Origin: Halocaridina rubra
Taxonomy: Eukaryota; Arthropoda; Malacostraca; Decapoda; Atyidae
DNA length: 64,000 nt
Direction of reading: 5' to 3'
Assembly: GCA_037179515.1 (NCBI GenBank)
Contig: JAXCGZ010002334.1
Location: 2,501 to 66,500, forward strand
Position numbers and translations under genes: made by a program. Position 1 is the first letter of the stretch. The number at the start of each line of letters is the position of its first letter. Below are positions 24,990 to 37,716 of this stretch, in pieces. The notes under the pieces were generated by a model, which ran no database searches, was not told where the DNA came from, and worked only from the letters and a program-made list of their open reading frames with translations.

Positions 24990-26291
<1,302 letters not shown>

Positions 26292-26295
26292 ACAC

Positions 26296-26440
26296 TAAGC
26301 GAGGAGGTAGTTAATGCTATCTCAATCCATAGTTTTAAGGACAGGTATGATAAGTATCACTAAGTCTAAAATGGAACCGATCAGGAGACGGGAAGATACG
26401 AGCTTTGGGCTCTTTCCCGTAAACACAATTAGGTAATCAC
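26296..26440 (+). mobile_element. CR1-like LINE 3' tail fragment after copy O
   Basis: Starts at ctaagcgaggaggtagttaa immediately after an AC run and repeats the last 145 bp of copy O, including the unusual ctaagtctaaaatgg stop context, hairpin and tail. The shared variant shows a local duplication or a second truncated insertion of the same source. Confidence 0.9.
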
Positions 26441-26491
26441 ACACAGGAAATTTAGAAGAGTTGCCAGAGGTGAAGCCATCACATCACATTA

Positions 26492-26557
26492 CCTAATTTT
26501 TTGTGTAAACTGGGGAAAGCTCTTAGGCCGTTTACCTGATCCTGTGGTTCCATATAT
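26492..26557 (-). mobile_element. Old CR1-like tail relic, minus strand
   Basis: cattacctaatt, gtgtaaactggggaaagctc and cctgatcctgtggttcca correspond to the reverse complement of the family tail, hairpin and post-stop region, with many substitutions. It lies in opposite orientation to the copies around it. Confidence 0.65.
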
Positions 26558-26649
26558 TGTTAAAATCAGTATCCTTCCCATTTATATTAACTTGTTAGTT
26601 AGTTTGATACAAGAAAAAATTGAATAAGTAAAAAAAAAAAAAAAAAATA

Positions 26650-27130
26650 TCCACCTGTCAACAGTACTGAATTAAGTTGCCAAGTAGTACAGCTGTCTTA
26701 TTTTCTTCATTTTTTTTTGCTTTTCTTTTAGCTTTCTCTTTTACTATTTTGTTTTTATTTTGTATATATATTGAGTTAAATGTAAAGTCTAATCTTGTGA
26801 TAACATACCTTGGTTAGCAAGTGGGTTTATCAGTTAGGAAGAATATATAGCAGAAACAGGTGGGTGCCACCTCAGACACAGGTTCGAATTTTTCCTTCAG
26901 GTTTGACTTTTGTTTTGTTGCATTTTTTTCTTTTTCTTTTTATCCTTAAATTACCATGGTCAAGTTTTTAAGTTAAGATGTGTGTTACCAGAAAAGAGAT
27001 AAACTGAGTCACTAAATAGCACTTATATGGAGATATAAAAATTCGGTGTGAATCTTAATTAAAAGTTTTTCTCTTTTTTTTCCCTCTTTCTCGTCTTCTT
27101 TCTATATTCTGTGAGAGGGAGAACATAAAA
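26650..27130 (+). promoter_or_regulatory. 5' UTR of the CR1-like LINE
   Basis: Homologous to 18895-19205 in copy I, which defines it as part of the element: aagttgccaagtag, gtgataacat, accttggtt and agcagaaa-caggtg landmarks. It is T-rich with several poly(T) runs. LINE 5' UTRs usually hold an internal promoter, but I see no TATA box or a clear initiator, so promoter function is inference only. Confidence 0.55.
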
Positions 27131-28209
27131 ATGACGCCATCTCTGTCCCAAACCTCTCCCATCCATGGGTCGGTAGGAGGGGTAGCCATCAGGAGACTCA
27201 AACAGAAAATCAAGAATTTAGAGGAAATGGTTATAAGCCTTGATGATAAAATTCAGAATATGGATGGAGAAATGAAAGAGAATGAAACACTCAGAGAGCA
27301 AATAAGATCTTTGGAGGAAGCAAATAAAGCACAAGGGCAGGGGAGAAAGGAACTAGAAAAAAGAATAAAGAAGCTGGAAGGGGAAAAGAGTCAACTAGAA
27401 TCTAGACTTTCTAAACAAGAAGATAAAAACAAACAGCTGAATGACAACCTTAAGGAATTAGATGTTAGTTCACTGCTCTCTTCTGAGAGAGACGAGATTG
27501 CTGCTTGGAATGTCCAGATTAAGGAAAACATTGAACAGTTCAGAAAAGAGTTCCAGGAGCTGAATATGGAAAATGATGCCATGAAAACTTCCTTTGCTGA
27601 TGCACTAAAGGGGAATGTGGCAGTAAAAGAGGCTGTAAAGGTGGTGGCACTGGAAAACATACAAACAGTTGACTATAAAGAGACAGTAATCAAAAAAATG
27701 AAAGACGTTGTGATGGAAAGGGCAAACCCACTCATCAGACAGGCACTTGATAAGGAGAAGACAGTGGTAATCTCAGGCATAAGCGAGTCCCAGGAGCCAA
27801 CATGGCAGGGGAGACTTGAGGAAAATAAAGCTAGGGTTGTAGACCTGATAAGAAAGCTTGGAGTAGTATGTGGTCCTGAGGATATTGTAAACATACAAAA
27901 ACTAGGTAAATATTCGAGGGAAGGAAAGCCGAGACCAACAAAAGTAACCTTTGAGAGAGGGGAAACATGTAGGGAAATATTGTTGAGAAAAAAAGTCTAA
28001 AAGACCTTCAAGAATTCAAAGAAGTGTTCATTAGACAATACAGAACACAGGAAGAGATGGGAAAGATCAAAAATTTGTTGCAAGAGGCAAGAAGGTTAAA
28101 TGATGAAAGAAATGAAGAAGAGAAGAAAAATTTTCATTTCAGAGTTCTTCCAGACAAAGGGGAGATAAAGAAGATAATGACAGAAGATCAGGGGATGGGG
28201 CCTCATTAA
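27131..28209 (+). pseudogene. ORF1 of CR1-like LINE copy F (coiled coil + RRM-like), one frameshift
   Basis: ATG in a good context (cataaaaATGa). Residues about 20-160 are Lys/Glu/Gln/Leu-rich with heptad-like spacing (coiled coil): LKQKIKNLEEMVISLDDKIQ, LREQIRSLEEANKA. Residues about 208-290 (TVVISGISESQEPTW, VDLIRKLGVV, IVNIQKLGKYSREGKPRPTK) resemble the RRM-like domain of L1/CR1-type ORF1 proteins, which bind and chaperone element RNA. In the A-run at 27991-27997 (agaaaaaaagtc) the frame shifts: the first frame stops at 28000. The continuing frame, EVFIRQYRTQEEMGKIKN to a DQGMGPH end, closes with TAA at 28207-28209. Total would be about 360 residues. Confidence 0.82.
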
Positions 28210-28211
28210 GA

Positions 28212-31033
28212 TTGTTATACACAAATGCTGATGGATTAGCTGGTAAGGCAGTAGAATTAAAAGATAGGATTCACAACAGTAAGGCAGATATAGTAGCAAT
28301 TACAGAGACTAAGTTGAGTGAGGACATAAACAGTGTCACAGTTTTTCCTAAGGGTTTCAGAATACTAAGGGTTGAAAGATCTGAGAGGACTGGTGGAGGG
28401 ATAGCACTGCTCATGAGTGAAAGGATTCAAGTCGAAGAAATAAACTTGGCTATAGAAAGTGAGTTCAAGGAATTTCTTGTTGCTCGCATAAATACTGGGT
28501 CAGAGAGCATTATAATAACTGTTGTATACAACCCACCAAGGAACCAAAATAGGCTTGAAGTTTATGAGGAAAGTCATATAGGTACTGTTGAAGTCATAAA
28601 CTCAGTTGTTAACATGGCACGGGAAAAAAATGTGGGATTTTGATTGTGGGAGATTTTAATCATAAAGAGATAGATTAGATAAATCTTGACCCACACAGTG
28701 GTGAGGACTCATTCGGGGCAAGATTAATAGATTGCGTACAAGGGAATTTCCTACACCAACATGTAATGGAATCAACAAGGGCCAGGGGTGGGGATGAGCC
28801 ATCACTACTTGATCTAGTGTTCACAGATAATGTGTTGGATATTGAAAAAATTGAGTATGAACCACCAATTGGAAAGAGTGACCACTGTGTGTTGTTGATG
28901 GAGTATATCATTGAAGATATTCTTCCTGAGAGTAAAGGCACTGAGGACATGAGGAGGAACTATCCGAAAGGAGATTACATCAAAATGAATGAGCTTTTTG
29001 CAGTTATTGACTGGAGAACCTTATTATACAACAAATCTGTACAAGAAATGTATGACATCTTTTGTGAGAAATATGGGAAGATAGTAGATTGCTGCATACC
29101 TGTCACCAAAGTAGGTGTAATTCATGCCAGAGAGAAATGGTTCGATAATGGGTGTAAAAGAGCTAAGGAGTGGAGAGACAAATGCTGGAAAAGGTATAGG
29201 AGGAGAAAAAACATAAATGCCTGGCAAACCTGCAAAAGAGCAAGAAATGACTACCTAAGTAAAAGGAGAGAGGCAGAGAGAGACTATGAGAGGGACATCA
29301 CCAGGAAGGCTAAAGAAAATCCCAAGCTTTTCCACAGCTTTATCAGAGGAAAACTGAAGGTAAAAGAACAGGTTTTAAGGCTAAAGAGAGCGGATGGAAG
29401 CATCACTGAGACGGATGAAGAGATCTGCAAAGAATTGAACAAGGAGTTTCAGTCAGTATTTACAGTAGAAAATACCCCACCCCCTCAGATTGCAGTGATA
29501 GAAGCTCAAGGGCCGGTATTAGAGAACATCAACCTTACAGCCACAGAGGTATGCAAAGCGCTGATGGATTTAGATGTTCATAAAGCTACAGGTCCTGATG
29601 ACATATCCCCTCATGTGCTTAAAAAATGCGCAAACACAATATCAGTGGCACTAAGTATCATATTTAAGGAGTCACGGGAGTCGGGGGAGATTCCAAGATG
29701 CTGGAAACAAGCAAACATGATACCTATCTTCAAAAAGGGAAGAAGGGATACGGCTCTGAACTATAGACCTGTTTCCTTGACCAGCATAGTTTGCAAAGTT
29801 ATGGAGAAACTACTAAGGAAACATATCTCTCTTCACTTGGAATCCTTCAACTTTTTGTCAGTGAGGCAACATGGCTTCAGAGAAGGTAGATCAACAGTAA
29901 CAAACTTATTAGAATTTTATGATGAGGTAAGCCAAATCTTACAGGAAAGAGAGGGCTGGGCAGATTGCATATTCCTAGACTTCCAGAAAGCGTTTGACAC
30001 TGTTCCACATGGGAGACTTATTAGGAAGCTGCAATCAATGGCTAGAATAGGTGGAAATGTTTTGGAATGGATAAAAACTTACTTAGAAGGAAGGGAACAG
30101 AGGGCTAGAGTAAGACACTCAGTGTCTGAATGGAGAAGAGTTAGTAGTGGAGTTCCACAGGGTTCAGTTTTAGGGCCACTTTTGTTCCTTGTATATGTAA
30201 ATGACCTACCAGAGTCTGTAAATTCATTCATGAATATGTTTGCAGATGATGCAAAGATTGTGAAGAAAGTAAAAAACGAGAACAATAGTACAGAACTTCA
30301 GGAGGATCTAAATAATCTGCATGAGTGGTCAGAAAAGTGGCTAATGAAATTCAATACTTCAAAATGTAAGGTAATGAGAATGGGTACAAGTGCAAGAAGG
30401 CCCAAGCTTGACTACTCGGTGGCTGGAGTACAACTTCAAGAGACAGAAAATGAGAGAGATCTAGGAGTAAACATACTGGCAGATTTGTCTCCAGAAATAC
30501 ATATAAATGGCATAGTAAGGGCAGCATATGCATTCTTATCAAATGTAAGGGTAGCCTTCAGGCACATGGACAAAGAAATGTTCAGAAATATTTATGTAAC
30601 CTATGTGAGGCCAAAACTCGAATATGCAGCCCCCTTTTGGAATCCGCACTTGAAAAAGCACATAGCTAAGCTTGGAAAAGTTCAAAGACATGCCACGAAA
30701 CTGGTGCCAGAAATGCGCAATCTCAGTTATGATGAGAGGCTGAGGGAATTAGACTTACCATCACTCGAAGCTAGAAGAGTGAGGGGGGATATGGTGACAG
30801 TCTTTAAATTCCTTCATGGTTATGATAGATTGGATAGGGATCGATATTTTGATATGGCTGGCTCTAGAACTAGAGGTCATAGTTTGAAGCTTCGTAAGAA
30901 AACTTCTTTGCAGGATGTAAGGAAATACTTTTTCATTGTAAGAGTAGTTGATAATTGGAATTCGCTAAGTGAGGAGGTAGTTAATGCTATCTCAATCCAT
31001 AGTTTTAAGGACAGGTATGATAAGTATCACTAA
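28212..31033 (+). pseudogene. ORF2 of CR1-like LINE copy F (APE endonuclease, RT), two lesions
   Basis: The ORF2 frame overlaps the end of ORF1 and has no ATG near its conserved start LLYTNADGLAGKAVELKDR; a start-codon call at TTG 28212 is only nominal. Endonuclease motifs: ITETKLSEDINS, GGGIALL, VVYNPPRNQNR, GDFNHKEID, and SDHCVLLMEY near 28880. A 1-nt deletion near 28625 (cgggaaaaaaatg) shifts frame and a TAG replaces Trp near 28676; both fall in the endonuclease. From 28766 on, 755 codons are open: basic linker, [82 protein letters not shown], then C-terminal YVRPKLEYAAPFW, LDLPSLEARRVRG and RTRGHSLKLRKK. RT catalytic residues are intact. Confidence 0.92.
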
Positions 31034-31130
31034 GTATAAAATGGAACCGATGAGGAGACGGGAAGATACGAGCTTTGGGCTCTTTCCCGTAAACACAATT
31101 AGGTAATCACAATTAGGTAATCACACACAC

Positions 31131-31332
31131 ACAAGAATTCAAAGAAGTGTTCAATAAACGATACAGAACACAGGAAGAGGTGGGAAAGATCAACAACTTG
31201 TTGCAAGAGGCTAGAAGGTTAAATGAGGAAAGAAATGAAGAAGAGAAGAAAATTTTTCATTTCAGAGTTCTTCCAGACAAAGGGGAGATAAAGAAGATAA
31301 TGACAGAAGATCAGGGGATGGGGCCTCATTAA
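31131..31332 (+). pseudogene. ORF1 C-terminal fragment of copy N
   Basis: The last 60-odd codons of ORF1 (EEVGKINNLLQEARRLNEE, EDQGMGPH) are open to the conserved TAA at 31330-31332. The coiled coil and RRM-like part are lost at the 5' truncation, so no functional ORF1 protein is possible. Confidence 0.85.
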
Positions 31333-31334
31333 GA

Positions 31335-34140
31335 TTGTTATACACAAATGCTGATGGATTAGCTGGTAAGGCAGTAGAATTAAAAGATAGGATTCACAAC
31401 AGTAAAACAGATATAGTAGCAATTACAGAGACTAAGTTGAGTGAGGACATAAACAGTGTCGCAGTATTTCCTAAGAGCTTCAGAATATTAAGGGTTGAAA
31501 GATCTGAGAGGATTGGTGGAGGGATAACACTGCTCATAAGTGAAAGGATTCAAGTTGAAGAAATAAACTTGGCTATAGAAAGTGAGTTCAAGGAATTTCT
31601 TGTTGCTCGCATAAATACTGGGTCAGAGAGCATTATAATAACTGTTGTATATAACCCACCAAGGAACCAGAATAGGCTAGAAGTTTATGAGGAAAGTCAT
31701 ATAGGTACTATTAAAGTCATAAACTCAGTTGTTAACATGGCATGGGAGAGAAAATGAAGGATTTTTATTATGGGAGATTTTAACCATAAAGAGATAGATT
31801 GGATAAATCTTGACCCACACAGTGGTGAGGACTCATTTTGGGACAAGTTTCCTCGATTGTGTACAAGGGAATTTCCTACACCAACGTGTAATGGAACTAA
31901 CGAGGGCCAGAGGTGGGGATGAGCCATCACTACTTGATCTAGTATTCACAGATAATGTGTTGGATATTGAAAAAATTGAGTATGAACCACCAATTGGAAA
32001 GAGTGACCACTGTGTGTTGTTGATGGAGTACATCACTGAAGATATTCTGCCTGAGAGTAGAGGCACTGAGGACATGATGGGGAAGTATCCGAAAGGAGAT
32101 TACATCAAAATGAATGAGCTTTTTGCAGTTATTGACTGGAGAACCTTATTTTACAACAAATCTGTACAAGAAATGTATGACATCTTTTGTGAGAAATATG
32201 GGAAGATAGTAGATTGCTGCATACCTTTCACCAAAGTAGGTGTAATTCATGCCAGAGAGAAATGGTTCGATAATGAGTGTAAAAGAGCTAAGGAGTGGAG
32301 AGACAAATGCCGGAAAAGGTATAGGAGGAGAAAAACATAAATGCCTGGGAAACCTACAGATGAGCAAGAAATGACTACCTAAGTAAAAGAAGAGAGGCAG
32401 AGAGAGACTATGAGAAGGACATCACCAGGAAGGCTAAAGAAAATCCCAAGCTTTTCCACAGCTTTATCAGAGGAAAACTGAAGGTAAAAGAGAAGGTTTT
32501 AAGGCTAAAGAGAGCGGATGGAAGCATCACTGAGAGGGATGAAGAGATCTGCAAAGAACTGAACAAGGAGTTTCAGTCAGTATTTACAGTGGAAAATACC
32601 CCACCCCCTCAGATTGCAGAGATAGAAGCTCAAGGGCCGGTATTAGAGAACATCAACCTTACAGCCACAGAGGTATGCAAAGCGCTGATGGAGTTAGATG
32701 TTCATAAAACTACAGGTCCAGATGACATATCTCCTCATGTACTTAAAAAATGCCCAAGCTCAATATCAGTGGCACTAAGTATCATATTTAAAAAGTCACG
32801 GGAGTCAGGGGAGATTCCAAGATGCTGGAAACAAGCAAACATGATACCTATCTTCAAAAAGGGAAGGAGGGATACGGCTCTGAACTATAGAGCAGTTTCC
32901 TTGACCAGCATAGTTTGCAAAGTTATGGAGAAACTACTAAGGAAACATATCTCTCTTCACATTTTGTCAGTGAGGCAACATGGTTTCAGAGAAGGTAGAT
33001 CAACAGTAACAAACTTATTAGAATTTTAAGATGAGGTAAGCCAAATCTTACAGGAAAGAGAGGGCTGGGCAGATTGCATATTCCTAGACTTCCAGAAAGC
33101 ATTTGACACTGTTCCACATGGGAGACTTATTAGGAAGCTGCAAGCAATGGCTAGAATAGGTGGAAATGTCTTGGAATGGATAAAAACTTACTTACGAGGA
33201 AGGGAACAGAGGGTTAGAGTAAGACACTCAGTGTCTGAATGGAAAAGAGTTAGTAGTGGAGTTCCACAAGGTTCAGTTTTCGGGCCACTTTTGTTCCTTG
33301 TATATGTAAATAACCTACCAGAGTCTGTAAATTCATTCATGAATATGTTTGCAGATGATGCAAAGATTGTGAAGAAAGTAGGACACGAGAACAATGGTAG
33401 AGAACTTCAGGAAGATCTTAAGAGTCTGCATGAGTGGTCAGAAAAGTGGCTAATGAAATTCAATACTTCAAAATGTAAAGTAATGAGAATGGGTACAAGT
33501 GCAAGAAGGCCCAAGCTTGACTACTCGGTAGCTGGAGTACAACTTTAAGAGACAGAAAATGAGAGAGATCTAGGAGTAAACATACTGGCAGATGTCTCCA
33601 GAAATGCATATAAATGGCATAGTAAAGGCAGCATATGCCTTCTTATCAAATGTAAGGTTAGCCTTCAGGGACATGGACAAGGAAATGTTCAGAAATATTT
33701 ATGTAACCTATGTGAAGCCAAAACTCGAATATGCAGCCCCCTTTTGGAATCCGCACTTGAAAAAGCACATAGCTAAGCTTGAAAAAGTTCAAAGACATGC
33801 CACGATACTGGTGCCAGAAATACGCAATCTCAGTTATGATGAGAGGCTGAGGGAATTAGACTTACCATCACTCGAAGCTAGAAGATCGAGGGGGGATATG
33901 GTGACAGTCTTTAAATTCCTTCATGGTTATGATACAGTGGATAGGGATCGATATTTTGATATGGCAGGCTCTAGAACTAGAGGTCATAGTTTGAAGCTTG
34001 GTAAGAAAACTTTTTTGCAGGATGTAAGGTAATACTTTTTCAGTGTAAGAGTAGTTGATAATTGGAATTGGCTAAGCGAGGAGGTAGTTAATGCTCTCTC
34101 AATCCATAGTTTTAAGGACAGGTATGATAAGTATCACTAA
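31335..34140 (+). pseudogene. ORF2 of copy N, multiple lesions
   Basis: The endonuclease opens with LYTNADGLAGK and stops at TGA 31755-31757 (Cys codon TGT to TGA). Frame errors follow around 31840, and a 1-nt loss in an A-run occurs near 32333. A 15-bp in-frame loss near 32960 removes the segment between SLH and LSVRQ. Further stops: TAA 33027-33029, TAA 33546-33548 and TAA 34030-34032. RT motifs remain readable: TGPDDISPHVLKKC, NYRAVSLTS (Pro to Ala), [26 protein letters not shown] 'gggctgctt' change disturbs the 3' hairpin. Confidence 0.88.
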
Positions 34141-34213
34141 GTATAAAATGGAACCGATCAGGAGACGGGAAGATACGAGCTTTGGGCTGCTTCCCGTAAA
34201 CACAATTAGGTAA

Positions 34214-34401
<188 letters not shown>

Positions 34402-37400
34402 CCTCCTGGGGGGCAAGCCAGTCTCTATGGGTGCCGGTCCCAAGCCCGGATAAATAGAGAGGGTTGGTGTCAGAAAGAGCATCCGACAGTAAAATCCCAT
34501 GCCAGAACCAATGAAATGAGTCGTAATATAGATGAGAATAGTGCTAGGGCGTACTCCTTAAACGACGCACAGATACATCGCCCTAACTCTGTGACAAGGC
34601 AAGGGCTACTGCACCATGAGCAGGTGCAGTTAAAGAAGCGAGCTCTATATGGAATAAGGGTAGGCCATTACAATATCGGGTCGATGACAGGACGAGGAAG
34701 AGAGTTGGCAGATTTAATGAGGATAAAGAAAGTGGATATCTTATGTGTGCAGGGAACTTGATGGAAGGGGAATAAAGCCAAAGAGCTGGGTTACAAGCTA
34801 TTCTGTAGTGGAGCAAATGCACAGGGTAGGAATGGAGTTGGTATAGTGCTGTCTGAGGAAATAAAGAATACAGTGACGGAAGTGAATAGGAAGAATGACC
34901 GCATTATGAGTTTGAAGATATGTTATGGAGGGGAGACAATGAACATCATTAGTGCTTATGCACCACAAGTGGGGAGCACAGAGGAGGAAAAGAGCTGTTT
35001 TTGGAAAGAAATATGTGAAGTGATGCAGGAACTGGAGGAAAATGAGAGGATTATAGTGGGTGCAGATTTAAACGGGCATGTTGGAGATGGAAATTATGTA
35101 ATTGAGCTGGTGCATGGAGGACATGGGATCGGGAAGAGAAATCCAGAGGGGGAGAGTATAGTAGACTTTGCCATGTCCTTTGATTTGGCAATAGTGAACA
35201 CGTTCTTTGAAAAGAAGAGGGAGCACTTGATAACGTACAGGAGTGGTGGTAGATGCTCTCAAATAGATTACTTCCATTACAGTAGATCAAGGCTGGTGGA
35301 AGTTAAGAATTGTAAAGTTATCCCGGGCGACCATGTAGCTCCCCAACACAGGCTTCTGTGTGTGGAGTTGAAGATAAAAAGAGAAAAAAAAACGATAACG
35401 AATGTGGTAAAGAAAATCAGGTGGTATAAATTGTCAGGGAGGGATAATGATGAGAAGAGAGAGTTCAGGAGAAGAGTGTTGGAAGAGACTGATCTGGAAA
35501 TTGAAGATGTGCAGGAATGGTGGAGGCATAATGCATCAGTGATTAGAAGGCATGGAAGGGAGATACTGGGGGAAACATCTGGAATAGTGTGGGAAGAAAA
35601 GGAAAGCTGGTGGTGGGAGGAGGGTATAAGGGAGGTTGTAAAAGGTAAGAAGGAGGCAAAGAAGAAATATGAAGAGTTACAGTTGCAGGAAGACAGAGAA
35701 ATATTAAGGGAGATAAATAAAGAAGTAAAAAAGGTAGTAGCTCAAGCTAAGACGAGGGCATATGATGAGGTTTATGATGAACTGGAAAGTAAGGAAGGTT
35801 TTAGCAAGATGCTCAAATTGTCAAAGGTAAGAAATAAAAGTACAAAGGACATCACCCATATTAAACATATTAAAAATAGAAATGGGACAGTCCTAAAGAA
35901 GGAAGAAGACATCCTGAAACGATGGAAGGAGTATTTTGAGCAACTGCTACAGGAAAAAATTAAAGACTTATTAGAGAGGATGGACAAGTAAACATGGGAA
36001 TGGTAATGGGGTTCTCTAAGGAAGAGGTGATGCGTGCCTTAAAGAAAATGAAGAATGGAAAGGCAACAGGAACTGACTTGATTCCTGTTGAAGTTTTGAA
36101 AGCCTTAGGAGAGGAAGGGGTAGACATCTTGTATGATCTTATGGCAAAAATCTCTGAACAGGAAAAGATACCAGAAGAGTGGCGGGAAAGTATATTAACA
36201 CCTATATTTAAAGGTAAAGGTGATATCCAAGAATGCAGCAATTATAGAGGCCTTAAGCTAATGTCTCACACGCTGAAGATACTGGATAGAATGATAGATG
36301 GCAGGCTAAGCGAAGAAGTGAGAATAGGGAAACAACAGCTGGGATTTATGGAGGGAAGCGGCACAACAGATGGAATATTTTGTATAAGGTAGCTGATGGA
36401 GAAATTCAGAGAAAAACAATGAGACTTGCACCTGGTTTTCATAGACCTTGAAAAGGCCTATGACAGAGTGCCAAGACAGGAAATATGGAGATGTTTGAGG
36501 GAGAAGATGGTACCGAAAAAGTATGTTAGAATTATTCAGGAGACGAATAGGAGTGTGTATACCAGAGTGAGAGGCAGTGTCGGAGAGACAGATGGATTTG
36601 AGGTAGGAGTGGGATTACATCATGGGTCAGCACTTAGTCCATTCATCTTCAATGTAGTGATGGATGTAATGACCAAAGATGTGAGAGAAGCAGTGCCATG
36701 GTGCATATTATATGCAGATGACATTGTATTGTGTGCAGAGAGGAGGGAGGATTTGGAGAAGTTGGAGGGATGGAGAGCAGCACTTGAGGAGAGAGGAATG
36801 AGGAAAAGCAGATCAAAGACCGAATATATGTGTGCCAACATTGCTGAGGATGGTGGACATAGCATAAGAATGGATGGGGAAGAAATAAAAAGAGTACAGA
36901 AGTTCAGGAACTTGGGTTTCATGGTAGAGGCTAGTGGAAGCATGGATCAAGAAGTGAGACATCGCATTCAGGCAGGATGGAATAACTAGAGGTCTGCATA
37001 TGGTGTTCTCTGTGACAGGAAGGTACCACTGAGATTGAAGGGAAAGTTTCATAGGACCGTTGTTAGACCAGCTATGTTATGTGGAACAGAAACAGCAAGT
37101 ATGAGGAAGACAGAGGAGAAGGGGATGTAGCAGAGATGAGAATGTTGAGGTGGATGTCAAGAGTAACAAGGAATGATAGAATTAGGAATGAGTATATAAG
37201 AGGATCAACAAAGGTAGTTGAATTATCAAAGAAAATACAGGAGGGAAGGCTTAGATGGTATGGACACCTGTTATATCGGGACGAACATTATGTTGGAAGA
37301 CATACGATGGAGATGGAAGTTTGGGGTAGAAGGAGAAGAGGAAGACCAAGAAAAAGATGTCGTGATTGCATAGGGGAAGACTTGCAATGGTAGGGTATTG

Positions 37401-37480
37401 ATGAAAATGAAATAGATGGAGAAGATTCATTCACAACGGCGACCCCATATAAAAATGGGTTAAAGCTGAGAAGAAGAAGA
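34402..37480 (+). mobile_element. RTE-like LINE K, nearly complete
   Basis: The 5' segment 34410-34500 contains ggtgccggtcccaagcccgg and gagagggttggtgtcag, a module also found inverted in the SINE-like element at 41640-41720. One long ORF (endonuclease + RT) follows, then a short 3' end gaccccatataaaaatggg with a terminal (GAA)n run at 37468-37482. Length about 3.1 kb and single-ORF structure fit the RTE group. Confidence 0.85.
34516..37393 (+). pseudogene. RTE-like ORF: APE endonuclease and reverse transcriptase
   Basis: Endonuclease: HYNIGSMTGRGRELADLM, VDILCVQGT (the usual catalytic QET has become QGT), GRNGVGIVL, IISAYAPQVG, VGADLNGHVG, GDHVAPQHRL. RT: GKATGTDLIPVEVLKAL, CSNYRGLKLMSHTLK, LVFIDLEKAYDRVPR (catalytic Asp), VGLHHGSALSPFIFN (Arg-Gln of the usual RQGSALSP changed to His-His), ILYADDIVLCAE (catalytic pair). 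C-terminal: MRMLRWMSRVTRNDRIRN, LRWYGHLLYRD, GRPRKRCRDCI. Lesions: in-frame TGA 34759-34761, a frameshift near 35985, TAG 36390-36392, TGA near 36421, TAG 36987-36989, another frameshift near 37120 and a final TAG at 37391. ATG at 34516 is a plausible true start. Confidence 0.85.
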
Positions 37481-37483
37481 AGA

Positions 37484-37716
<233 letters not shown>

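Larger units (their letters stand above)
26650..31130 (+). mobile_element. CR1-like LINE copy F, full-length reference copy
   Basis: The most complete copy in the window: 5' UTR of about 480 bp (shared with copy I), ORF1, ORF2, 3' UTR hairpin at 31058-31090 (acgggaagatacgagc / gggctctttcccgt arms) and two tail 14-mers aattaggtaatcac, then a short AC run. An A-run (26630-26646) precedes the 5' end. Only three coding lesions separate it from a complete element. The next copy (N) starts directly at its (AC) tail. Confidence 0.9.
31131..34213 (+). mobile_element. CR1-like LINE copy N, truncated in ORF1
   Basis: Starts at aagaattcaaagaagtg (late ORF1) directly after the AC tail of copy F, same orientation. 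It ends with hairpin, one tail 14-mer and the (CA)n at 34214. Closely related to F. Confidence 0.92.

Noticed and set aside
30079..30542. Conserved minus-strand open frames opposite ORF2 (recurring in most copies, e.g. starting MFSFFTFFTIFASS)
   Set aside because: They recur only because the sense strand encodes RT; composition is that of antisense shadow frames.
26650..34213. LTR retrotransposon or endogenous virus
   Set aside because: No gag/protease/integrase, no LTRs; domain order APE endonuclease-RT and 3' hairpin identify a non-LTR element.
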